5,062 bases of DNA. It comes from Planctomycetales bacterium (GTDB taxonomy: Bacteria; Planctomycetota; Phycisphaerae; SM23-33). The notes under the pieces are model-generated. The model searched no databases, was not told the origin of the DNA, and was given only the letters and a program-made list of their open reading frames with translations. Where the stretch lies: contig DAOVLV010000188.1 of NCBI GenBank assembly GCA_030631085.1, positions 1 to 5,062 of the forward strand. The letters are read 5' to 3'. Made by a program: the position numbers and the translations under genes. Of the stretch, positions 1 through 4,782 are shown piece after piece (position 1 is the stretch's first letter; each line of letters begins with the position of its first letter).

Positions 1-71
1 ACGACCCACGCGATTAAACGAACATCTTCCGTCTGATCGCCCAGTTCCGGTACTTTGATTGTTACGGTCAT
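1..71 (-). CDS. Lipoyl-domain protein, probable 2-oxoacid dehydrogenase E2 (5' end only)
   Basis: The reverse strand opens with ATG at 71-69 and reads 23 codons to the window edge. The peptide contains IKVPELGD followed by QTEDVRLIAWV, the usual first strand and turn of a lipoyl/biotinyl domain (IKVPELG...E..V..W.V) as found at the N-terminus of dihydrolipoamide acyltransferases. The lipoylated lysine, near residue 40 in this family, and the catalytic domain lie outside the window. A GGAG ribosome-binding site at 83-80 sits 8 nt before the ATG, inside the last codons of the GntR gene. The gap to the GntR stop is only 3 nt (72-74), so the two are almost certainly co-transcribed and probably translationally coupled. 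The divergent operon encodes a matching E1, which strongly favours E2. Other lipoyl-domain carriers (for example a glycine cleavage H-like protein) start differently. The family call is fairly sure; the acyl specificity is unknown. Confidence 0.78.
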   Translation of the reverse strand, partial: MTVTIKVPELGDQTEDVRLIAWV

Positions 72-74
72 GTT

Positions 75-734
75 TTACGCTCCAACTTTCGCCAATGTGT
101 ATCTCTGTGTTTCTTCGATATGTTCGGTCAGAAGGCTCATCGCTCCGGCCTTGTCGCCGTCGAGGATGGCGTCGAGGATGCCGACGTGCGCAGACAAGGC
201 CACTCCGGCGCGATCCGGTTCCATCGCTTCGCGGAGACGGAACAACTGAATCCTCGCCCACAGTTTATCCAGCAGGACCTGTAAGTCGTCGCTGCCGGAG
301 GTCTCGTAGATAAGCGAATGCAACTGTGAATCCAGTTTCACTTCTTTTGCGACCATTTTGGCGTCGTCCAGACGCCGGCACTTTTCGAAGGCCTCTTTGA
401 GCCTGACGACCTTCGCCGGATCGAATCTGTCGAAGGCGTATTCCATCGCCAGACATTCCAGCCGCTTGCGAATTTCGAAAATGACCTTCGCATCCTCCCG
501 CGTCAGGGAGCGGACATAGCAACCGCTTCGCGGCACGAGTGTAATCAGGCGGTCCTCGGCCAGGCGTCTGATCGCCTCCCTTACGGGCGCTCGACTGATG
601 CCTTCAGCCTCGGCAATCTGCATCTCCTTAATTCGCCGGCCCGGTTCGTATTTACCGGTAACGATCCGGTCATACAGTTTCTCATAGACCATATCCGACA
701 GGGCGTGGTGTTTTTTATCGCGAATTTTTTTCAT
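75..734 (-). CDS. GntR-family transcriptional regulator, FCD subfamily
   Basis: A 219-residue DNA-binding repressor or activator. Residues about 10-75 form the GntR winged helix-turn-helix, with HALSDMVYEKLYDRIVTG, then ISRAPVREAIRRL as recognition helix, then the wing LVPRSGCYVR. Residues about 80-210 form the all-helical FCD ligand domain. They carry the four usual metal/ligand positions: Asp135 and His139 (LDSQLHSLI), His183 (SAHVGI) and His205 (TEHIEE). The family binds small carboxylic acids, so the effector may be an acid from this pathway (inference). I chose the ATG at 734-732. It has an AAGAG Shine-Dalgarno 7 nt upstream, gives the usual family length, and lies about 30 nt downstream of a strong promoter. 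An in-frame ATG at 839-837 would put 35 extra residues across that promoter and the repeat, and is rejected. The protein probably controls its own operon and the divergent one through the palindrome at 774-785. Confidence 0.93.
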   Translation of the reverse strand: MKKIRDKKHHALSDMVYEKLYDRIVTGKYEPGRRIKEMQIAEAEGISRAPVREAIRRLAEDRLITLVPRSGCYVRSLTREDAKVIFEIRKRLECLAMEYAFDRFDPAKVVRLKEAFEKCRRLDDAKMVAKEVKLDSQLHSLIYETSGSDDLQVLLDKLWARIQLFRLREAMEPDRAGVALSAHVGILDAILDGDKAGAMSLLTEHIEETQRYTLAKVGA

Positions 735-744
735 TCCAAAACTC

Positions 745-772
745 TTGACTTTCACGGACAATCCAATATAAT
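745..772 (+). promoter_or_regulatory. Rightward sigma-70-type promoter for the aldehyde dehydrogenase-E1 operon
   Basis: A TTGACT -35 box (745-750) is separated by 16 nt from a perfect TATAAT -10 box (767-772). Transcription should start near 779, inside the palindrome at 774-785. That gives a leader of about 180 nt before the ATG at 959, which includes the whole inverted repeat 823-927. The -10 box overlaps the leftward -10 box by two bases, so polymerase cannot occupy both promoters at once. Prediction from box match and spacing only. Confidence 0.62.
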
Positions 773-799
773 TATTGTCGACAATCGACAATCTGTCAA
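771..799 (-). promoter_or_regulatory. Leftward sigma-70-type promoter for gntR-E2
   Basis: On the reverse strand a perfect TTGACA -35 box (799-794) is followed after 17 nt by AATAAT (776-771), five of six matches to the -10 consensus. The start would fall near 764, leaving a leader of about 30 nt before the GntR ATG. The spacer and -10 box overlap the operator palindrome, the expected arrangement for autorepression. Confidence 0.66.
774..785. promoter_or_regulatory. Probable GntR operator, palindrome ATTGTCGACAAT
   Basis: This is a perfect 12-bp palindrome. It fits the T-GT/AC-A half-site pattern of FadR/FCD-type GntR operators (established for the family). It overlaps the leftward -10/spacer and the rightward start point, so a bound dimer would block both. 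Extra half-sites GACAAT occur at 757-762 and 787-792; the latter is offset by 7 bp from the palindrome's own GACAAT (780-785). This suggests more than one dimer may bind. The assignment to the adjacent regulator is inferred from position. Confidence 0.7.
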
Positions 800-822
800 C
801 CTTTAAAATTTCGTCGATTTTA

Positions 823-927
823 CTGAAAAACTGTAACACGGGCGTCTCGCCCGTGAATACGGCGAATTTGCAGGGCCGAGACGCCCCTGCGACGCACGGG
901 CGAGACGCCCGTGTTACAGTTTTTCAG
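823..927. repeat. Long perfect inverted repeat, GGGCGTCTCGCCC family, copy 1
   Basis: The arms 823-855 and 895-927 are exact reverse complements over 33 bp, separated by a 39-bp loop. Each arm holds its own smaller palindrome, CACGGGCG-TCT-CGCCCGTG (8-bp stem, 3-nt loop). The loop carries a further degenerate unit, GCAGGG...CCCTGC (870-890). The outer 11 bp of each arm (CTGAAAAACTG and complement) are not shared with copy 2 near 4624, whereas the core is. I see no target-site duplication at its edges. It lies between the divergent promoters and the aldehyde dehydrogenase start, so it would be transcribed in the rightward leader. There each core hairpin could act as a pause or weak terminator; TTTTT follows the right core at 920-924. 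No transposase is nearby. Confidence 0.9.
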
Positions 928-948
928 ATATCTCTGTCGTGCGAATAT

Positions 949-956
949 GGGAGAAG
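949..956 (+). promoter_or_regulatory. Ribosome-binding site that fixes the aldehyde dehydrogenase start
   Basis: GGGAGAAG is the only strong Shine-Dalgarno in the leader. It places the start at ATG 959 (5 nt after GGAG). GTG 962 (8 nt after GGAG) is the alternative and differs by one residue. The in-frame GTG at 911 and ATG at 947 have no such site. Confidence 0.7.
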
Positions 957-958
957 TG

Positions 959-2416
959 ATGGTGAATATACACAATAACTATATTGACGGGAAATGGGCG
1001 CCTTCGTCCGGCGGCGACACCTATGAGCAGCGAAACCCCGCTGACCTGGCGGAGGTAACGGGCGTATGGCAGAAATCCACCACCGACGACGCCCGCCGAG
1101 CCGTCGAAGCCGCACGGCGAGCCTTTGAATCATGGAGCGGTCTGAGCGTTTATCAGCGCGCGGAGTATCTCAATGCCGCCTTGAAATTGATGATCGAGCG
1201 ATCCGACGCCATCGCCGAGGTCATCACCGCCGAGAACGGAAAGACTATCCCGGAGTCCCGGAGCGAAATCGCATCCGCCATTCGAGAGATGGAATTTCAG
1301 ATTTACCAGGGCGTAAGGGCGGGCGGCCAGGTCATGCCGTCGTCGATGTCCGGCGTGCTGGCCTACACGATCCGCCGACCGCTGGGAGCAGTTGCGGTGA
1401 TTGCGCCCTGGAATTTCCCCTTCAACGTACCGGCCAGGAAGATCACGCCCGCACTGATTTCGGGTAATACGTGCGTACTGAAACCCGCCCAACTGACCCC
1501 CGGTACGGGCGAGCAGTTTGTCAGGCTGTTCGAGGACGCCGGCGTCCCTGCCGGTGTAATCAACCTGATTACCGGTTCGGGTTCGGTAATAGGAGCCGAA
1601 CTCGTTACCAATCCCGCGATCCGGGCGATTACCTTCACCGGATCGACCGAGGTGGGCAGGAGCATCAATGCAAAAGCGGCGCTGGGAATGAAACGGACGC
1701 AACTGGAAATGGGCGGCAAGAACCCGCTGGTGGTACTGGCCGACGCGGACCTTCCGGCAGCGGCGGCGTCGGCGGCACTGGCTGCCTTCGCCTGTGCGGG
1801 ACAATGGTGCACCTCAACGAGCAGGGCCATCGTGCAACGGCCCGTTCTGGATGAGTTCGTCGAACTGCTGCTTGGCCACATCCGCAAAATCGTCGTCGGA
1901 AAAGGTAACGACAAAGCCTCCACGATGGGGCCTGTCTGTGGCCAGACGCAACTGGACGGTATCCTGACGGCGATTGAGAAAGGCAAGGCTGAAGGCGCTG
2001 CGCTGCTGGTCGGCGGCGGGCGGATTACCAAAGGCGACCTCGCCAAAGGCTGCTTTGTCGAACCGACGGTTTTCACGGACGTAACTGCGGAGATGTCCGT
2101 CGCGCAGAATGAAATCTTCGGGCCTGTACTTTCGGTTATGGCGGTGGACGATTTCGACGAGGCGGTGGACCTGGCCAATGCGGTCGAGTTCGGCCTGGCC
2201 TCTTCGGTCTATACCACGGATCTGGAAAAGGCTATGGAATTCGTCAACAGGACCGACGTCGGGCTGACCCACGTGAACATGCCCACAGCCTACAAAGAGC
2301 CGCAACTTTCCTTCGGCGGGGTGAAGGCGTCGGGGCACGGAATACCCGAAGCAGGCCGGACGGGTATCGAGTTCTTCACCGAGCACAAGACGGTATATAT
2401 CCGCACCGGAGCGTAA
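959..2416 (+). CDS. NAD(P)-dependent aldehyde dehydrogenase, ALDH superfamily
   Basis: A 485-residue cytosolic enzyme of normal family length that oxidises an aldehyde to a carboxylic acid. It starts with the typical NNYIDGKW strand. Visible motifs are APWNFPFN with the oxyanion Asn152, cofactor Lys175 (LKPAQ), the FTGSTEVG turn (226-233), Glu250 in LEMGGK as general base, the catalytic Cys284 in AGQWCTSTSR, and Glu385 in NEIFGPV. A second cysteine, Cys279, lies five residues before the nucleophile. By eye the sequence resembles 2-oxoglutarate-semialdehyde dehydrogenases of the Bacillus YcbD/GucD type (QLEMGGKNP, SRAIVQR, EPQLSFGGVKASG). Substrate prediction in this superfamily is unreliable, so this is only a lean. 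It is the first gene of an operon with the E1 gene, which starts 4 nt after its TAA; its last codons provide the GGAG used by E1. Confidence 0.94.
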   Translation: MVNIHNNYIDGKWAPSSGGDTYEQRNPADLAEVTGVWQKSTTDDARRAVEAARRAFESWSGLSVYQRAEYLNAALKLMIERSDAIAEVITAENGKTIPESRSEIASAIREMEFQIYQGVRAGGQVMPSSMSGVLAYTIRRPLGAVAVIAPWNFPFNVPARKITPALISGNTCVLKPAQLTPGTGEQFVRLFEDAGVPAGVINLITGSGSVIGAELVTNPAIRAITFTGSTEVGRSINAKAALGMKRTQLEMGGKNPLVVLADADLPAAAASAALAAFACAGQWCTSTSRAIVQRPVLDEFVELLLGHIRKIVVGKGNDKASTMGPVCGQTQLDGILTAIEKGKAEGAALLVGGGRITKGDLAKGCFVEPTVFTDVTAEMSVAQNEIFGPVLSVMAVDDFDEAVDLANAVEFGLASSVYTTDLEKAMEFVNRTDVGLTHVNMPTAYKEPQLSFGGVKASGHGIPEAGRTGIEFFTEHKTVYIRTGA

Positions 2417-2420
2417 AACA

Positions 2421-4607
2421 GTGGCTACATGGAAAGACAAAACATTGGATTTCGACTGGAAGGAACTGACCCTTACGGACGACGACTGGGCTGGGGCGGA
2501 CCGGAGCGTGCTGCGGTCGATGCTTCAGCAGTTGTACCTGATCCGCGAGTTTGAGACGGCGCTGCTCGAACTGGCCAAGCAGGGTCTCGTTCATGGCCCG
2601 GTGCATTCCAGCATCGGTCAGGAGGCGGTCGCCGTCGGCGCAATGGCTGCGATTCGACCCGCCGACGGCGTCTGCGGCACACACCGCGCACACCATCAGT
2701 TCCTCGCCAAGGCGTATTCGTACTACACGGGCGAATCCGCCGACCCCGTTACCGACGCAATCGGCGACGACCTTCAACATTCGATAAATACGCTGCTGGC
2801 CGAGATTATGGGCCTGTCCGCCGGCTGCTGCGGCGGGCGCGGCGGGTCGATGCACCTCTGCGATCCGAAAATCGGCATACTGGGAACCAACGCCATCGTC
2901 GGCGGCGGCATCGCCATCTCCGTCGGCGCTGCATGGGCGCAGCGATACAAAAAAACCGGAAACGTGGTGGTTTCGTTCTTCGGCGACGGGGCTGTGAACC
3001 AGGGCGTCTTCCACGAGGCGCTCAACCTTGCGGGACTCTGGAAAGCGCCGGTAATTTTCGTTCTGGAAAACAACCTCTACGCCGTAGCCACCAGCGTCGA
3101 AGAGTCCGCGCCGATTGATGAATTGTCGATCCGCGCATCGTCATACGCGATGCCCGCCCGTCTCGTCGATGGGATGGACCCGCTGGCGGTGAAAATCGCC
3201 ATCGAAGCCGCAGCCGAGAGTCTCCGAAACGGCGGCCCGCCCGTCTTTATCGAGGCTGCGACCTACCGGAATTTTCATCACGCCGGCGATATTCCCGGAA
3301 GCGCCTTCGGGTACCGGAGCAAGGACGAAGAGGCTAACTGGGGCCTGCGCGACCCGCTGGTGAATTTCAGCGGCGAACTGCGCAAACGCTCACTGCTGAG
3401 CGAGGGCGAAGACGAGCATCTCATGCAGGCGGCACGGCGGGCGGTTGCCGAGGCTGTGGATTTCTGCACGCAAAAGCAGGCCGGCGGCGTCAGGGTGATT
3501 AAACCTTCCCTCTGGCCGACGGCTGAATCGCTTACCGAGGGGCTTCGCGGCGACGGCGGCGAGTTTGACGGGATTGACTTTGTCGATGCCGACGACCTCG
3601 CCTGCGAGAGGGAGATAAAGTACGTCGAAGCGATCGCCGAGTCCACCGGTCGATGGATGGAAAAAGACCCGAACGTCTTCGTCCTCGGCGAGGAGGTCGG
3701 CCACATGCGCGGCGGGGCGTACATGGCGACAAAGGGCCTGCCGCAGCGATTCGCCGGGCGGGTGCTGGACACGCCGATATCGGAGGCGGGTTTCACAGGC
3801 CTGGCGTGCGGGGCGGCAATGGTCGGCCTGAAGCCGGTCGTGGAAATAATGTTCCCCGACTTCGCACTCGTGGCAGCCGACCAGATATTCAACCAGATCG
3901 CCAAACTCCGCCACATCTACGGCAACGCCAGGGTTGACATCCCGCTGGTGATGCGAACTCGCATAGCCATCGGCTGCGGGTACGGCGGGCAGCATTCGAT
4001 GGACCCCGTCGGGCTGTTCGCGCTGTTTCCGGGCTGGCGGATCGTCGCTCCGACAACACCGCTCGATTACATCGGCCTGTTCAACTCGGCAATGCAGAGT
4101 TGCGACCCTGTACTCATCGTGGAGCACCACGAGTTCTACGCGACTTCCGGGGCGGTCCCGCCAGCCGATAACTGCGACTATTTTATCAGGATCGGAAAGG
4201 CCCGGAGGCTTACCGAAGGCGGGGACATTACCGTTCTGGCGTATTCCGCCACCGTCCCGCTGGTCAAGCGAGCGGCCGACGAACTCGCCGACGAGGGCGT
4301 CGGCGTCGAGTTAATCGACCTGCGCACACTAAGTATGCCGGACATCGACTACGAGACAATCGGCGAGTCGCTGGACAAGACGAACGTCCTGCTCATCGTC
4401 GAGCAGGCCCCGCGCAGCAAATCCATAGGCCCGCGAATCGCCGGCGAATGCCAGAGGCGATTCTTCGGCAGCCTGGACGCGCCGATCGCGACGGTGGCGG
4501 GGGCGGACGTTCCTCCTCCGGTCTCCAAACCGCTCGAAGCCGCCGCCCTGCCCAACGTCGAAACCGTAAAACAGGCAGTCAGAAAAGCGGTATCGAGGGA
4601 GTTCTAA
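2421..4607 (+). CDS. 2-oxoacid dehydrogenase E1, fused alpha and beta subunits
   Basis: A 728-residue thiamine-diphosphate enzyme that decarboxylates a 2-oxoacid and passes the acyl group to lipoyl-E2. The alpha half spans about 25-345. It has the ThDP/Mg motif GDG (188-190) to NN (217-218), GGRGGSMHL, and TYRNFHH (281-287), whose paired histidines match the branched-chain E1-alpha pattern. A linker of about 45 residues follows. The beta half (about 394-728) has Glu455 (SEAGFTG), FPDF, and YGGQHS with His525 at the usual active-site position. Both halves keep their key residues, so the fusion should work. Start is GTG 2421 with GGAG at 2408-2411, 9 nt upstream and inside the previous gene; the gap is 4 nt. 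The gene ends with two consecutive TAA codons, the second part of a repeat. Acetoin, pyruvate and branched-chain 2-oxoacids all remain possible substrates. The partner E2 is probably the gene at 1-71. Confidence 0.94.
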   Translation: MATWKDKTLDFDWKELTLTDDDWAGADRSVLRSMLQQLYLIREFETALLELAKQGLVHGPVHSSIGQEAVAVGAMAAIRPADGVCGTHRAHHQFLAKAYSYYTGESADPVTDAIGDDLQHSINTLLAEIMGLSAGCCGGRGGSMHLCDPKIGILGTNAIVGGGIAISVGAAWAQRYKKTGNVVVSFFGDGAVNQGVFHEALNLAGLWKAPVIFVLENNLYAVATSVEESAPIDELSIRASSYAMPARLVDGMDPLAVKIAIEAAAESLRNGGPPVFIEAATYRNFHHAGDIPGSAFGYRSKDEEANWGLRDPLVNFSGELRKRSLLSEGEDEHLMQAARRAVAEAVDFCTQKQAGGVRVIKPSLWPTAESLTEGLRGDGGEFDGIDFVDADDLACEREIKYVEAIAESTGRWMEKDPNVFVLGEEVGHMRGGAYMATKGLPQRFAGRVLDTPISEAGFTGLACGAAMVGLKPVVEIMFPDFALVAADQIFNQIAKLRHIYGNARVDIPLVMRTRIAIGCGYGGQHSMDPVGLFALFPGWRIVAPTTPLDYIGLFNSAMQSCDPVLIVEHHEFYATSGAVPPADNCDYFIRIGKARRLTEGGDITVLAYSATVPLVKRAADELADEGVGVELIDLRTLSMPDIDYETIGESLDKTNVLLIVEQAPRSKSIGPRIAGECQRRFFGSLDAPIATVAGADVPPPVSKPLEAAALPNVETVKQAVRKAVSREF

Positions 4608-4623
4608 TAACTCAAACTGACCG

Positions 4624-4707
4624 AATACGTAACACGGGCGTCTCGCCCGTGCGAAAGACCAGGAAAAAATCACAGAACTCACGGGCGAGACGCCCGTGTT
4701 ACGTATT
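4624..4707. repeat. Inverted repeat of the GGGCGTCTCGCCC family, copy 2
   Basis: The arms 4624-4651 and 4680-4707 are exact reverse complements over 28 bp around a 28-bp AT-richer loop. The 22 bp nearest the loop are identical to copy 1 (834-855), while the outer 6 bp (AATACG) and the loop differ. Each arm again holds the 8-bp stem CACGGGCG/CGCCCGTG. It is nested inside the candidate element 4605-4776. Confidence 0.9.
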
Positions 4708-4710
4708 TTT
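4680..4710 (+). terminator. Possible intrinsic terminator after E1
   Basis: The hairpin CACGGGCG-AGA-CGCCCGTG (4680-4698) is GC-rich with an 8-bp stem and a triloop. The T-run TTTTT (4706-4710) begins 7 nt after the stem, further than in a classical terminator. In RNA the full 28-bp stem would compete. This is the best termination candidate between E1 and the VOC promoter, but it is weak. Confidence 0.35.
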
Positions 4711-4757
4711 GCAACATTTTGTAAAAACAGGATTTACAGGATATAATCAGGCCAAAA
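4708..4757 (+). repeat. 50-bp insertion with tandem ACAGGATTT units
   Basis: This segment interrupts the right arm of the larger inverted repeat; the left arm is continuous at 4623/4624. It carries ACAGGATTT (4727-4735) directly followed by ACAGGATAT (4736-4744) and a degenerate third unit ending TCAGG. I recall ACAGGATTT-type tandem runs as another intergenic repeat in planctomycete and related genomes (memory, not searched). Loss of 50 bp from the left arm is the alternative explanation. Confidence 0.65.
4719..4747 (+). promoter_or_regulatory. Sigma-70-type promoter for the VOC gene
   Basis: TTGTAA (4719-4724, four of six to consensus) and a perfect TATAAT (4742-4747) are 17 nt apart. The start would be near 4754, about 30 nt before the VOC ATG. 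Both boxes lie inside the 50-bp insertion, so the promoter appears to have come with repeat DNA. Confidence 0.6.
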
Positions 4758-4782
4758 CGGTCAGTTTGAGTAATAACAGAAA

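Larger units (their letters stand above)
4605..4776. mobile_element. MITE-like element with 6-bp flanking repeats (candidate)
   Basis: TAATAA occurs at 4605-4610 and again at 4771-4776. Exactly inside these lie inverted ends: CTCAAACTGACCG (4611-4623) and CGGTCAGTTTGAG (4758-4770). On the left this end runs straight into the 28-bp inner arm, giving a 41-bp terminal repeat. On the right the same repeat is split by 50 extra bases (4708-4757). The layout (direct repeat, inverted end, no coding capacity, about 160 bp) is that of a non-autonomous element. The left direct repeat contains the E1 stop codon, so insertion there would have left E1 intact. Element type and the enzyme that moved it are unknown. 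Confidence 0.6.

Noticed and set aside
75..839. Longer GntR reading frame starting at ATG 839-837
   Set aside because: The extra 35 residues would be encoded across the predicted promoter, the operator and part of the palindrome. There is no ribosome-binding site there, and the DNA-binding domain already starts normally from ATG 734.
823..927. CRISPR-like or attenuator-with-leader-peptide interpretation
   Set aside because: There are inverted, not regularly spaced direct, repeats and no spacers. No short peptide gene with a ribosome-binding site is visible in the leader.
911..958. Upstream GTG (911) start for the aldehyde dehydrogenase
   Set aside because: It lies in the right arm of the inverted repeat and lacks a Shine-Dalgarno. 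It would add 16 residues before the usual family N-terminus, while GGGAGAAG supports ATG 959.
775..978. 67-codon plus-strand frame with NTGVSPV and GRDARVT peptides
   Set aside because: It is a translation of the palindromic repeat itself. Such peptides are spurious products of this repeat, and no ribosome-binding site or domain is visible.
1130..2178. Long minus-strand frames opposite the aldehyde dehydrogenase (224 and 271 codons)
   Set aside because: They are complementary-strand shadows of a GC-rich gene: low-complexity Ser/Pro/Arg-rich products with no domain, overlapping a certain gene.
3278..4130. Long minus-strand frames opposite E1 (212 and 246 codons)
   Set aside because: The E1 reading is certain from its motifs throughout. 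These antisense frames have no family features or ribosome-binding context.
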